Below are positions 1 to 36,404 of a stretch of 64,000 nt of DNA, one piece after another. A model generated the notes under the pieces. It searched no databases. It was not told the DNA's origin and saw nothing but the letters and a program-made list of their open reading frames with translations. The stretch is from Amorphochlora amoebiformis (lineage: Eukaryota > Cercozoa > Chlorarachniophyceae), in NCBI GenBank assembly GCA_054601695.1, contig BAAHQB010000041.1:124001-188000 (forward strand). Reading direction: 5' to 3'. Position 1 is the stretch's first letter; the number at the start of each line of letters is the position of its first letter. Both the position numbers and the translations under genes were made by a program.

Positions 1-53
1 TATCTAGATATCTAGATATATATATATATATAATATATATATATCCGTATCAG

Positions 54-10458
<10,405 letters not shown>

Positions 10459-10993
10459 AGACACACAAGGGATGGAAGGAAGATCTGAGGAAAAATCAAA
10501 AAAGAGAGTTCGAAGACAACCGCACCGTGTACTCTATTTTATGAATTTTCTTGAGATAATCCAGATTTCCAGACCTAAGAATACATGCTTATTCCAAGTT
10601 TCAATTGCAAATTCGGCATCGTTAGAACGTCGGATGAACCATGGTTACACACCACTATGTTTCGAAGTTAAGTTGAGGCTCCAAGCGCTAGCGGGGCAAT
10701 GTAACTGAGAACTCAGTCAATATTAATCATTGGGCCGTACGTGTGTGTCTCTGACTTATCTTATATTTATATCTGAAGTTGTGTGTATATATGTGTGTGT
10801 AATTGTATATACGTGTGTAGCCAATTAAGAAATATATTGGGCGGCAATTTGGACCGCGGATTTTTCACGTTTCATATTCAACAGGAAGGTATTCTAGATA
10901 TTTGCATGAAAACATGTATTTAAGCTGAAGTTCACTTTCAATGTTAATGTATCATCATGTGTTGACTAGCTAGACTGAGCACTTATAAGTGTC

Positions 10994-11025
<32 letters not shown>

Positions 11026-11583
11026 ATATATGATGATATTATCTAAATCAAGATTCATTTTTAAATGCACATATCTAGATATATGTACATATATATTAAT
11101 GAGAGCAACCAACAATTCAATTTGAAATTCAATCAAATTGACAAGTACCTAGAGTCTAGAGAGTAAGTATCTAGAGTATAGTCTAGTTACTCTTAGACTA
11201 AGTCTCTCTCTATATATAGAGTCTAGTCTCTAGAGTCTAGTAACTACTAGAACTAGAGTAAGTACTAGAATTACTACACTATGTAGTACAACTAGTACGA
11301 GTACTACTAGACTAGTACTAGAAATTCTAGTAATTGTTGTCATACTTCGTTGATATCTTGAGATGTACACATCGTATTAATAATTTCTTATAAAATAGCC
11401 TAGATAACGTTGTATTCATGGACTAGTAGTGACCGTCACGGTATTCTAGGTATTAATTACGACAATCGGCAGACGTATACACAAGATACACAGCGCAAGC
11501 ATTTATCTTGCTATGAGGCGTGGCCATCTAGCCATGGTAATTACGAAATAGTTCAGTACGTACGTATTCAACCATTCGCAAAC
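10459..11583. other. Convergent intergenic spacer, CTAG-rich, nearly free of (TA)n
   Basis: Lies between the TAA of the EgtB/OvoA-like gene and the stop of the membrane-protein gene on the other strand. From about 11145 to 11335 the sequence is very rich in CTAG and short palindromes (TCTAGAG, ACTAGT, AGTACT). It should hold both 3' UTRs and polyadenylation sites. Only a short (TA)n is present near 11000-11035. Confidence 0.6.
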
Positions 11584-12589
11584 TTAGAGTTCAGATTGTA
11601 ACCTAGAATACCACAACAACGCTGCTTGGATAGCACAGGTACCTCCAAGGATAAAAACAAACCGATGCTCCTGTAGCCTCCTCATATACCCCTTTTTAAT
11701 CTCGTTCAAAATTGCTTTGGTTTTCGACTTTTGCTTCTTACCCGCACGCTTGTTCGAGGGTGAAAATTTTCTCGGACTCGTTGGGCTCGACAGATCGCCG
11801 GTAACCGACTGAACACGCTGATGACGTACAGGCTCCATTCTCCCGGCCAAAGATCTATTGGAAGGTGGGACGTTATTATTCATTGTAGGCCTAGAAGATA
11901 GCTCTCCTCGGACGGAGCGGGGAGTCATGTTAAGGCTGGAGTGAAATTCTGCTAATTGAATTGAGCTTCTGGATACGGCAGCGCTCAGTTTTCGCCCCAG
12001 GGGTTTACTTGAAGGACTGGAAGATTTAGGAGGTGTTTTCGATATGGTCGTTGATGAAGGCAATTTGTCCTCTGATTCAACTCGATCCATCCGATCATTG
12101 ATGTAAACAGTGTTGTCGCACTTGCTTTCCTTTCGGATTGAAGCCCGAGATTGCTGGAAAACCGTGGAGAACCTGGATAATTTGGAAATCTGCACGTTCG
12201 ACTGACTCGAACCCTGGCTCATGTTGACGGCTTCGTATGTTAAGACTGCCATCCGTCGGTCGAGGAGCTTCGACGAGACATAACCGGTAACAATCTCGAC
12301 CAGTATGATGATCGAAAACCCAACCATAATGACTCCCGTGGACCTCCCTTCGCCTATAATGTCGTGATCTCCCGTAAGGTTGTCGATCAACACCATCACT
12401 AGGGCGGTGGGAGCCGCAAAGTTCTCGGCAAAAATCTTTTGGCGAATGTACTGATATCGCTTGGTCATGTATGAGGCTTTAGCGCGTCGGTATGAATTGC
12501 TCTTCTTCTTAAAAGTATCGTAGTATTTATCGTAGAAGTAGCCTGAGCCTAAATGTAAACAGATATATATATATATATATATATATTTC

Positions 12590-12623
<34 letters not shown>

Positions 12624-12675
12624 CGTACATATACCTATTCATATACATATAAATATATACATGTTTATATATATA

Positions 12676-12747
<72 letters not shown>

Positions 12748-12990
12748 ATATATCTTGTTTTATATATAAATATGTATATATACCGATGAGGAGGTCCATT
12801 GCGATAAGTATGAGCGTCATTATCGCGAATTGGATTGTGAGAGGGTTAGTCTCGAGGAAGATAATCGACACGGAGAATTCTTGGAAGACTGGAGAGAAAT
12901 ATAACACGTATGTATACATGTGTATGTACGTACAAGTATATTATGATGAAATTTTATCTATATATATATATTTATATATATAATATATAT

Positions 12991-13056
<66 letters not shown>

Positions 13057-13131
13057 AATTTAGGTATGCTGTCACACACACGTATAGATACATATATAAA
13101 TATATACGCATAGGATATATATATACACATA

Positions 13132-13166
<35 letters not shown>

Positions 13167-13935
13167 GTATATGTATCATATATGAATACATGTTCACATA
13201 CATACACGAATCCACATAAACACCCATTATCCTCACATATACGTGGCCATGTAGCTTAGTGTTGTGTATTACATTGAAGTGTGAACAGGATCAGTATTAA
13301 GCCCTGTAGGATTAAGGTTGAGATTATTTACGCTAGGATGAAGGTTAGAACTAGGGTTAGGATTAAGATTAGGATCAGTATTAAGCCCTGTAGGATTAAG
13401 GTTGAGATTACGCTAGGATGAAGGTTAGAACTAGGGTTAGGATTGGGGTTAGGATTACGATTAGGTTAAAAGGAACCTCCTTGTTCTTCTGCAGAGGGAT
13501 GAAATCGAATGCATCAAACACGATAGCAATGATAGCCGGAGTGCTTACGTATATCATGAACAAACCGACAATGGGCGCCAAGGGATCCTTGGGGTAGGGT
13601 CAGGGGTGGAGTTAGGATGTTATTTAATTTAAGTATGGATATATTGTATTGTATGTATGCATTTTTATATGTATTATATATATATATGTATATATATATA
13701 TATTTATATTTGTGTCCCCATACCCATTGACCACCGGCGAATTCTATCTTTTTAATCTAAGGTGGAAACGGCGGTGATGTTCTTTTACTGTATTAGAGGT
13801 TAACCACTAGTCTTAAGAGGTTACCAGACCCGTAACACGGAGGACATGTACTTGCGTCCAATATGGATGTTATATATACATATACATATATACATATATA
13901 CATATATATATATATATAAATATATATATGTGGTT

Positions 13936-13985
<50 letters not shown>

Positions 13986-14813
13986 CCCCGACAAAGCTCA
14001 TTAGAGTTCGAGTGGTTGTCATGATGACAGAAGGCCCACCCACACACCTAATTTATATGTATATACATACATTATATTATATACTATGTATATATATATA
14101 TATATATATGTAGATGTATGTATATGTTGTATATATACATCGTATATAGTTATTAACTATAAGAACCCATTGAGAGCGGCGATGATAATTGGGTAGTCGT
14201 ACTGGAGATCACACCCTAGCATCCCAGACGCGATCGCAACTATGGACCAGATAACAGCCAGCACAAACGCCACCGCGAGGAGTGAGGAGCCCACAGGCTT
14301 GCGAAAGAAGAGGAACCCGAGGAATAGAATAACCACAAACAGAGGAACAAACCAAGACAGTACGCTTCTTGACGAGCAATAAAGTCGATGGCCGAACTCC
14401 TTGAAGAAAAATATTGAGTTTACAACGTGTGTGGCAGCGATCCAATTTGTTGCCCTGAGGATATCCCCGAGAAATTGCGCAGGTCCAACGTTATCTAAAA
14501 ATTCGCTTAAACCACCCAGAATGAATCCCACGGCGACCAGAGTTGCTAGACCTAGAGTCCAAAGCCAATAATGTCTATTCTTGAATATAGCCGGCACAAA
14601 GGTCTTCCAGGCAAGTTGAAAATTGATGATGAACAAGAAGAAGTAGGTTGAATGATGGACCATCGCCCCCGTTCCTCCATAGTGGACGTTGAGTTTGAGT
14701 TGGTATAGTGATAGGATCCCCATCAGGATTAAAATTGGACCGTCAATAATGCTGAGTTGCGACCATCCAACGCAAAACCTCTTGTGTATCCTGTTCCACG
14801 TCCAAATCCGCAT
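11584..14813 (-). CDS. Polytopic membrane protein, about 654 residues, family not recognised
   Basis: Exons in transcription order: 14813-14167, 14047-13987, 13850-13839 (YMSS; uncertain), 13756-13724, 13587-13477, 13303-13273, 12888-12784, 12548-11584. All phases agree and sum to 655 codons. ATG at 14813 has an in-frame TGA just upstream. Exon 1 alone carries about six hydrophobic segments (for example [27 protein letters not shown], [51 protein letters not shown]). More follow in later exons ([61 protein letters not shown]), and one near the C-terminus ([18 protein letters not shown]). Between the last two is a hydrophilic Ser/Lys-rich loop of about 150 residues. No family recognised; a transporter or channel-like role would be guesswork. 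Divergent from the 15202 gene. Confidence 0.75.
13290..13465 (-). repeat. Duplicated intron/exon segment with degenerate telomere-type units
   Basis: A block containing GATCAGTATTAAGCCCTGTA and AGGTTAGAACTAGGGTTAGG occurs twice, about 80 bases apart. One copy supplies the 31-nt exon 13303-13273 ([10 protein letters not shown]) of the membrane-protein gene; the other repeats its acceptor and first part (around 13372-13395). Confidence 0.65.
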
Positions 14814-15201
14814 TGGTCATCCAGCCGAACGAAATAGATCCGGTCCTCCGGAACGAAACCATAGTGTCGATTACGCGCCATTATTACCCAGATTTTCTAC
14901 TAAAAGACATTAAGGCTGCATGAACATTCGAAGCCGATATTTTGAGTCTATTAACTCAGATAATTTGTCGGCCTTGTCAGCGTCGCGTGTCCCCAGGGGC
15001 CTGACTGTAGCGCCTTCCATCCCCCTCTCGCCGCCATATCTGGGATATCTTGGGCGAAAATCGAACTAAACACACGCTCTCTATTATCATCCACGTGCAA
15101 CCATCCCATCGTGCGATTTTCTCAAGATCCTTCCGGAAACCTCATCTCTGTAGACTCCCGTCCTCGCGTTGGGTCTCGAAAACAGCCCAAAATCATACCT
15201 C
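14814..15201. promoter_or_regulatory. Divergent intergenic region between two gene starts
   Basis: About 390 bases between the ATG at 14813 (- strand) and the proposed ATG at 15202 (+ strand). It has mixed composition with C-rich stretches and no (TA)n, unlike the introns on both sides. I see no clear TATA box. It probably serves both genes as promoter and 5' UTR (inferred from position only). Confidence 0.5.
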
Positions 15202-16402
15202 ATGCCCCCCCATCCCCCTTCGGCCCAATCTCCTCGCTCTCATTCTTCTAGGTATCCAGCCCCGTCCTCGGAGCGCGCTGGTAAGTTGCCACGGACATCT
15301 TCATTTGACGCGAGGGGTAGTCGACGACGTAGGCGGTCGTCGGATGGGTTGGTGAAGCGGTTTAGGTCATCGTTTCCTAATGATGAATCTCTGGGTCGGT
15401 CAAAGAGGAGGCTAGGATCGACCGGCAATGGGATTAATGTCAGTAAGTGAGAGAGTTTGGTTTGTGGGTGGTTTGCTTACCGGTGTGTGTGAGCGTAACA
15501 TGTGCATGAATGTGTGAAAATTCATTTTTATGGATTTTCAATATATACCCTGATAAGCAATGTACCCTCCCAATCTCGCAGCGTGGCCGCCCGCGCGAAC
15601 CCAAGCGATGGGTAGAAGTGCTCCTAGCCAGTGTACTGGGCAAGTCGAGATCACGCAACAACTCAATCCCCAATAACGATTGCGATTGTAAGCACAACAT
15701 CTCCAACCACATGTCCAAGGGTCAGACCTACACATGCGGTGAGGGAAAGCGTCCCGCGGCACGCAGGTCACCGTTCAAGAGAGATGAGGAGCTAGCGTCG
15801 CTCAGGCGTCAGGTGATACCTGCGTCGAAGATCTGAATTTGCATACAGTTTTAGTTTCGAGTTCTTGAGTGAGATGACGTGGATGTAGGTTGTGAGGTTG
15901 GAAGGCCAATTGGAGGCAGCGGAGAGGAGGGAGAGGAAGGCTTTGGGGGAGGTCGAGAGGAGGAGGAAACTCGGGGGAGGGCTGCGGGGCTCGCCGGATG
16001 AGGGATTACTGGGGGTTGCTTGTGTCTGGTAATTTTGTTATGTTGTTTGTGTGAATGCGTATGTCTGTATGTGTTTTATGGTTGTGCATGTGCTATAAGT
16101 ATGTGTATAGTATGTGCATATATATATATTATATATATATATATATATATATGTATGTTTCTTTACTGTAACGTATTTTTTTTTTTTTCAGGTTCATAGT
16201 TCTTATGGGCCTCCTCACCATCGAAGGCCCTAATGTCAATTTTCAACTCAACTCTACCAAACCCTTACACAAACCAAATCTACTCTAATATTATCTCTAA
16301 AACTTAACCCTAATCCTAACCCTAACCCTAACCCTACCCCTTAACTTTTGGACGATTTTCCTAAGAACTCGCATTGCCTTCCTCATCCTGCATATCTTAT
16401 GC

Positions 16403-16477
<75 letters not shown>

Positions 16478-16512
16478 GTATATATGTATATAAATATGTA
16501 TACTACCTTTTC

Positions 16513-16554
<42 letters not shown>

Positions 16555-16800
16555 CATACATATATATATATATATGTATATATAATAGATATAAATATAA
16601 TGTATATGTGCATATGTATGTATGCAGCACAATATGGACATATAATGTGTAGGTACGTTATAAAATTAAATTGCAATTATAATACATAAATATACGCATT
16701 CAAATATATGTCTTACATACTTCGTCTATATAATTACATATACATATTATATATAAATGACGTATATATATATATATATAATATATTTATATATAATATA

Positions 16801-16840
<40 letters not shown>

Positions 16841-16924
16841 CCATATCTTGTTTTTACATACCTCAGATGCACATGCTGGTGGTATCCCTCGGGCTCGTGT
16901 CAATATTCTCAGCCACAGTTATCG

Positions 16925-16971
<47 letters not shown>

Positions 16972-17095
16972 TATAATATATATATGTACATATATATATA
17001 TACATATAAATATAGACATATCTGTAAATGTGAAATATGTGTCTCGATATTCTCCGCCTGAGTCATCGGGTGTAACATAAAGACAAAAGAATATG

Positions 17096-17137
<42 letters not shown>

Positions 17138-17234
17138 TACGCACATGTGCAAATATACACGTGTCTCGATACTTTCGGTCATAGTCTTCGGGTGTATATA
17201 CATGTATGTAAGATATATATAATATATATTATTC

Positions 17235-17269
<35 letters not shown>

Positions 17270-17451
17270 TTATTTATATATATAATATATGTGTAAAAAT
17301 ATACACTTTGAGATTCGATACTTTCGGTCATAGTAATCGGGTGTGCATACATGTGTACAATATAATATATATAAATATACATATATATATGTGTGTGTGT
17401 ATATATATATATATATAAATATTTATATATAATATATATAGATACATATAT

Positions 17452-17495
<44 letters not shown>

Positions 17496-18036
17496 CATAT
17501 ATACACACACACATATAATACATACCTTTTTAAATATACCCTGTGTGTCTCGATACTTTCGGCCATAGTCATCGGGTGTGTAAACATATATACGATACAA
17601 CAATAAAATACATATCAGGTACCCGTTCCGAGTCAGTCGTGTCTCCCCCCTACCCCTCTCCCTCTTCCCCACCAACCCCCCCCCTAATATCCCACCCAAA
17701 CTACCCTCCGTATCCCGATCGGAATCCAACTCCCCATCCTCAGAATCCATCTCGGTTCCCAGCTTGGATTCCGTCCCATCGGATTTCACGGAATCCAACC
17801 CGCGGGTCCCTCGGAACTCAGGTCTGGGTTCCGATGGGGTTCATCGGGAGACAGGGCTGGGTCTGAGGGAGGTGTCGGGCATGGATTTTGAGGGGAAGGG
17901 GGGGGACTTGCGGTTGGAGGCCGAGGCTGTGCTAGTCGAAGTTGAGGACCGTGTATCCCAAGTGCTTCCTGGAGTGGTGTGTATGTGTGTGTGTGTGTGT
18001 ACGTGTGTTTGTGTGTGTATATATATGCACATAAAA

Positions 18037-18108
<72 letters not shown>

Positions 18109-18606
18109 TTTTCATACATATATATATATATATATACATATTATATTATATATATATATATATATATTAAATATATATATATGACATATATGTACATAAT
18201 ATATTCACATTTAAATAATGCATTAATATACAGCTAGTCTCACGGTTCGCCCCCGTGTCTGAGCTAGGCCTAGACTCTCTCACCTCCGATGTATAACCCT
18301 AATCAACCCCATCCTAACCCTAACTCTAATCCTAACCCTAACCCTAACCCTAACCCTAGTCCACAAAGTCGCATCACATACCACACTCTCAGGCCCACAA
18401 CATCAACACTCAACACACCCAACAACACGATCTGCTGTTATCCCTAACAGCACTATAGCCCCACTCTGTGGAGGAGTCAATGGTCCTAGGACTAAGACAT
18501 GCTGAACAATCTGATCCTAATCCTAACCCTAACCCTATCTCGATTAACCCTAGCTAACTTAACGAGCCCTAAACTTCAACAGAGCTAACAACTTACACTC
18601 GGCATT

Positions 18607-18650
<44 letters not shown>

Positions 18651-18958
18651 ATATAGATTGTATAATATACATATTATCTAAATATTCTATCTATAATATG
18701 ATATACTAAATACACACATTTTACATATCATATACATCTACATATATATATATATATATATAAATATACATTTTTTTTACAATACACACACATATCTACA
18801 TATAACCACAGCTCCTCTGCCGACAGCTAACATCTAAGTTTGGGGTGCCCATCGCTCCAGCAGATCTCCCAATCCTACCCTCTCTCGTCCATCTCGCAAA
18901 CCACATCGCTATGGTCATTCTCAGAAAACAACCTTCAGAAACCACGCACATGAATTGA
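15202..18958 (+). CDS. Coiled-coil protein with two predicted membrane segments (hypothetical, about 423 residues)
   Basis: Exons: 15202-15438, 15582-15812, 15889-16028, 16192-16234, 16867-16925, 17619-17976, 18234-18290, 18812-18958; phases agree and sum to 424 codons. The first donor must be GTCAGT at 15439 to stay in frame, although a stronger GTAAGT lies 4 bases on. Features in order: Ser/Arg-rich N-terminus (RRRRRSSDG), basic linker, coiled coil near residues 157-185 ([20 protein letters not shown]), membrane segment [18 protein letters not shown], second segment [19 protein letters not shown], a Ser/Pro-rich 119-residue exon, and C-terminus ending SETTHMN then TGA. Family unknown. Two alternatives: it ends at TAA 16285, or it splices at 18914 (ATG|GTCATT, phase 0) into the DUF1336 gene downstream to give a protein of about 700 residues. 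Confidence 0.5.
16296..16340 (-). repeat. Short interstitial CCCTAA tract
   Basis: Several CCCTAA units in the intron between exons 16192-16234 and 16867-16925 of the coiled-coil gene, next to a long (TA)n. Confidence 0.7.
17037..17582 (+). repeat. Four decayed copies of the 3' edge of exon 16867-16925
   Basis: The end of exon 16867-16925 (CTCGTGTCAATATTCTCAGC... TTATCGG|GT) recurs as GTGTCTCGATA-TTTCGGTCATAG-TCATCGGGTGT at about 17038, 17160, 17308 and 17547. Each copy keeps CGG followed by GT. They are spaced by (TA)n within the following intron. Confidence 0.75.
18295..18545 (-). repeat. Telomere-type tract plus full dispersed hairpin element (reverse orientation)
   Basis: CCCTAA units at 18295-18360 and 18515-18535 flank a copy of the dispersed element. 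It contains TGCTGTTATCCCTAACAGCA (an 8-bp stem with a TCCC loop), CCACTCTGTGG, and GACTAAGACATGCTGAACAA. It lies in an intron or 3' region of the coiled-coil gene. Confidence 0.75.
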
Positions 18959-18989
18959 ATTTTGCTGAGTGAGGTCGCTCCAAGCAAAA

Positions 18990-19330
18990 CTGTCGGGGAG
19001 CGTATGGCCCTAGGGCTAAGAAAGACATGAGAATAGCCCTAGGCCTAAGAAAGACATGAGAAATAGCCCTAGGGCTAAGAAAGATATGCTGAGTATAGGG
19101 GGAAAGAAACAAGTGAGGGAGGGAGGAGGGGGGGGGGAGAGAGAGATCCAAGAGAAGAGGGGGGGGGGGGGGAGAAAAAGAGAGATCCAAGAGGGGGGGG
19201 GGGGGAGAGGTAGAGAGAGATGAGAGAGAGGAGGATTATGGATAATTAGAAGAGAGAGATAGAGAGAGAGAGAGAGAATGAGAGGGAGAGAGATACAGAT
19301 GAAGAGAGGGAGGGAGGATAGGTGTTTTTC
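18990..19330 (+). repeat. CCCTAGGGCTAAGAAAGA repeats followed by poly-G and GA-rich tracts
   Basis: Three copies of an ATAGCCCTAGGGCTAAGAAA-like unit (about 19005-19090) are followed by several G runs of 9-15 bases (about 19128-19206) and then (GA)n to 19320. No gene is visible. A possible short first exon for the next gene is ATG at 19340 with a GT donor (MGIYGGKW). Confidence 0.6.
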
Positions 19331-19401
19331 TCATCAACATGGGGATATATGGTGGGAAATGGGTTTGTGTAAATATTTTTTTACATGTATATACATTTTA
19401 T

Positions 19402-19436
<35 letters not shown>

Positions 19437-19447
19437 CTATTATACAG

Positions 19448-31583
<12,136 letters not shown>

Positions 31584-32688
31584 ATTTCACAATCTCGAAC
31601 TCTCTCGGGAATCTCTCGGAGATCTTTCGGAGATCTCTGGAATTCTCCCAAACTCTTTCGAACGCCGAAAAAATTCTTGAACACCCCCGAACTTTCTCTC
31701 TCTCGTCGCAAACTCTCCCGATCTCTCCCGTAGAGTTATTTAAAAAAAAAAAAATTCTAAAATCACACATCTAAATCTAGTAAGTATGAAATCCATTTGA
31801 CGGGTATCAAGGTATACCTTAAAGAAAAAAAGAAAAAGGGCACATGTTGATAGTACATGCAATACTAACGTAAACCTGCTGTGTGTGTTGCATGTGTGTA
31901 CTTCTCTGAGAATCTAGAATTATCTTTCTTTCCTTAATGATTCTGGGAAACTTCTTTCACTTTTACTGAATTTCTAGAAATTTCTTGGATTTTTCCATGC
32001 TTCTGTTCTTTGAACATAACCTTCTAGATATTCTCTTTCAAGCTTCTAATCCTTCCTCCTTCTAGTCCTTCTTTACCTTTTCTAGAATCTCTGGAATTTT
32101 CTCAGTACGGTTGTTTTCGTAGCAGCCTTCAGAAGTATCTAGGGTATGAACGTTAAGTACAAGTAGTACACGTGCAATACTGTGCAGTTGATTCGTTCGT
32201 ACGATCCGATGAACATCGTGTTCGCAATAGTTTTATTCAGTTGTGTTTATTTTACCTTTATATGACTTTATTTTAGTTGTGTTTATTTTACCTTTATATG
32301 ACTTATTTAGTTGTGTTTATTTTACCTTTAGTGTACGTACATCACTAGATCATGACATTGTGATGCAAATTTGGTTTGATATCAATATTGCAAACTTGAA
32401 ACTTGTGTGTGGTCTAGTACGTAGTAATATTACTAATCTAGTACTATGATACGTACAACTTATAAACACTTCATCCAGCAATAATATAAATCAGCCGATG
32501 ATAAATAATTTATCGTTTCAAGGCTAGTCGGTGATCATATTTAAGATTACGCGGCAGATCAGATACATATCGACCGATGACTTAAACGATGAAAAAGTTT
32601 GGATATATATGAACAGTAAACACACAACACTAGTACTAGAGTAAGATGTAGCTAATTCTAGTAATTGTAGATCATCACAATTGAATGT
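31584..32688. other. Convergent intergenic spacer without (TA)n
   Basis: Between the TGA of the DUF1336 gene (+) and the stop of the prolyl-hydroxylase gene (-). Contains TCTAGAA-rich stretches (31910-32110), a 40-base-scale triplicated TTTAGTTGTGTTTATTTTAC unit (32230-32330), and CTAG-rich sequence near 32620. No coding exon seen. Should contain both 3' UTRs. Confidence 0.6.
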
Positions 32689-32791
32689 TCACCACAGTTC
32701 CTTTGTTCGCCGTGCGTACCACTGATATATCATATATGAAGTTTTCTCACCAACCTGGGTCCTCTCACATATACATATATGTATATATGTG

Positions 32792-32835
<44 letters not shown>

Positions 32836-32863
32836 ATACATGTATATCTATTGCATACATACC

Positions 32864-32907
<44 letters not shown>

Positions 32908-33760
32908 ATATATATGTATATATATTAATATTATATTATACATATTGTTTTTACACTACCTGGATATATATATATATATATATATTTATTTATTGAATAC
33001 ATACACATATAATTTTACATTGCAGATACATTTTTACATATACATCTATACATACGTACATGTACATATATATTTATATATATACACACACATACATATA
33101 TATATATACATATTTACACATATATTTACAAATATATTCTGAACCATGTTTCCATATAATTGGCTCTGTCTTTCCGATCTCCGTAACCCCTAAGGTCATA
33201 TCAAGGTTACGGGTTCTAATATCATATGCTTAACACTTTACTAAATTAGACTTAATATTAAACCCTAATCCCATCCCTAATGCTAACCCTAACTATAATA
33301 CTAATACGTTTCCTAACAACAGCTGTAATCCTAAGCGTAACCCAGCTCTATTTTTGCTCTAATCTCTAATCCTAGCTCGAATTCTACCAACGCTAGCTCT
33401 AGCTCTCGCTCTAATCCTAATCCTAACTGTAGCTCTAATCATTCGCAACCTTAAGACTAATAATAATAATAATACTAGGGTTAGAATGAGATTGTTCAGC
33501 ATGTCTTAGCGCTAAGGCCATTGACTCTGACACTTAGTAGGGCTGTTGTGCTAGGGTTAAGGCTAGGGCTTGGGTTAGCGTTAGGAAAAGTGAAACGTTA
33601 GGGTTAGGGTTAGATAGATTGACTTTGAGGTTTGGGTCAGGGTTAGGGTTAGGGTTAGGGTTAGGGTTAGGGTTAGGGTTAGGGTTAAGAGTTAGATTAA
33701 CAGGCAGGTTACCAAATTCATGGGAGTCAAAGGAATTCATACCGACAACCGACTGTATAC

Positions 33761-33797
<37 letters not shown>

Positions 33798-34118
33798 TGT
33801 ATATACAGGTGCTATGTATATTTATACAATATGTCTACATATGTATGTGTATATCTATGAGTTATAATATGTAATCATATATAATGCGAAATCTCTCTCT
33901 CTCTCTCTCTCTCCCTTCTCTCCCCCCCCCCCTTCTCTCTCTTTCTCTCTTTCTCTCTTTCTCTCTTTCTCTCGAATGGTATTTTTCTCTATCCCACGTC
34001 CCACATGTAAAACTAAATAAATAAACAAATAAATTAAAAAAAAAAAAAAATTATTAAAAAAAAATACACTTATTTAATATCTTTACATAGGTATATATAT
34101 ATATATAAATACATGCAC

Positions 34119-34155
<37 letters not shown>

Positions 34156-34316
34156 TGGATTTGATAGTAGCCATTTTGGAGTTAACGCCGTTGGGATTCA
34201 GCCAAAACACGTCTACGTCTTTATCTTTATGTATATATATATGTTATATAATATATATGTTATATAATATATATATATATATATATATTATATACATATA
34301 TTACATGTATATAAAC

Positions 34317-34366
<50 letters not shown>

Positions 34367-34596
34367 GCTTTTACAAATATACATATGTACATTATATATA
34401 TATATATATATATTATATATGTATGTTTACATATACATGTGTATCCGATTTAAATATACATATACACATATGTACATATACATATATTTATACATACATG
34501 TACATATGTATGATCTAACTATAACAGTATATATATATATATATACCGAGTTTATTAAGAACTCAAATGAGATTTGTCGTGGAGGATATATATATA

Positions 34597-34627
<31 letters not shown>

Positions 34628-34665
34628 CATACATGTGTACACGATATAGATATACACATATGTAC

Positions 34666-34701
<36 letters not shown>

Positions 34702-34924
34702 CTAACTATAACAGTATATACAAATATATACATATATATATATAGATACACACATATATTTGTACCGAGTTTATTAAAGAACTCAAATGAGATTTGCCCT
34801 GGAGGCACATTAGTCTGAGCTTTAGTTCCCTTGTTATATACCGGTTTCATCATTCTGAAAGTATGCATTATGTATTCCATTTCCATTCTATGCATGGATG
34901 TTATATATACATACACACACACAT

Positions 34925-35001
<77 letters not shown>

Positions 35002-35580
35002 CATTGCATCGGTTTCGCTGAATATTCATACTCTTTTACAAGGTATCTATACGCTTTTTAAATTTGAAAAGGTATTACAATAATTTTTTCGGCTTAGTTG
35101 CCTTGCTGTGTACAGGTTTCAGCATTCCGAAGGTTAGTAATATTTAATAATTGAAAAAAAAATTACAATATTACGAAGAGCATTTGTTGTATACATGCGT
35201 AATATTCAATCCGATAACTATGTATTGAGCGAAATAGTATATAATACGTGGAATATATGGTAATTATTCCGTACTTTTGATCTAAATATATGTATATATG
35301 TATATATATATATTTATACATATATATATATATATATAAATATGTAATATACCTGACCTAAGCGGTTCCACTCATATATTCACGGCCCATTGCCCACACC
35401 ATATATACAACATGCATATTATGCATGTATGTAATATATATATATATATATGTGTATATACATGTATATGTATATATATACATATATATATGTATGTATA
35501 TGTATGTATATACATATATGTATTTGGGTATATATGTTACATTTATATAAAGTATATATATATTATATATACATATATAT

Positions 35581-35642
<62 letters not shown>

Positions 35643-35769
35643 TACATATAGTATATACCCGATCCTAGGGCGGTTCCACACCCATAGATTAACGGCCCAT
35701 TTCTCACCTTTCACTGGTGGGCAACCCCTACATATATATATATATGTATGTATAAATATATATATATGG

Positions 35770-35807
<38 letters not shown>

Positions 35808-35908
35808 GTGTGTATGTCCCTATAATATATTGCAATATGAAAATCTAGATATATGTATGTATAGAGATATATTTATTTAGATATACTTGTATGAATGTGT
35901 ATATGTGC

Positions 35909-35939
<31 letters not shown>

Positions 35940-35987
35940 CATATATACATATATACACACACACACACAAAAACTCATTTATTTATC

Positions 35988-36032
<45 letters not shown>

Positions 36033-36115
36033 TGTGTGGTTCTGTAAAAACTGTATTTTAAATAGATATCTATGAATGGTATCCATGATAGTAAATATAT
36101 ATATATATATATATA

Positions 36116-36156
<41 letters not shown>

Positions 36157-36232
36157 AGATACAATACAGATACAGGCGTATATGTATATATATGTACCTA
36201 AATATATATACATATATATATATATATGTATA

Positions 36233-36300
<68 letters not shown>

Positions 36301-36367
36301 CCCATGAAGACTCTCAACATCCAGTTCACTATCCGGCAACTGGCTATAAAAAAGTACAGCATTTCCC

Positions 36368-36404
<37 letters not shown>

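Noticed and set aside
14209-14445. 78-residue frame on - overlapping exon 1 of the membrane-protein gene
   Set aside because: Shadow frame of the strongly hydrophobic real reading frame.
15240-15771. Open frames on - at 15240-15428, 15440-15718 and 15538-15771
   Set aside because: Antisense shadows of + strand exons 15202-15438 and 15582-15812; the + frame splices in phase to a coiled-coil exon.
33140-33201. Possible - strand exon ([15 protein letters not shown]) in the last prolyl-hydroxylase intron
   Set aside because: It has an acceptor and a weak GTTCAG donor, and would fit the phase, but exon 34224-34154 joins 32754-32689 directly in phase with a better continuation of the domain. Left out as unproven.
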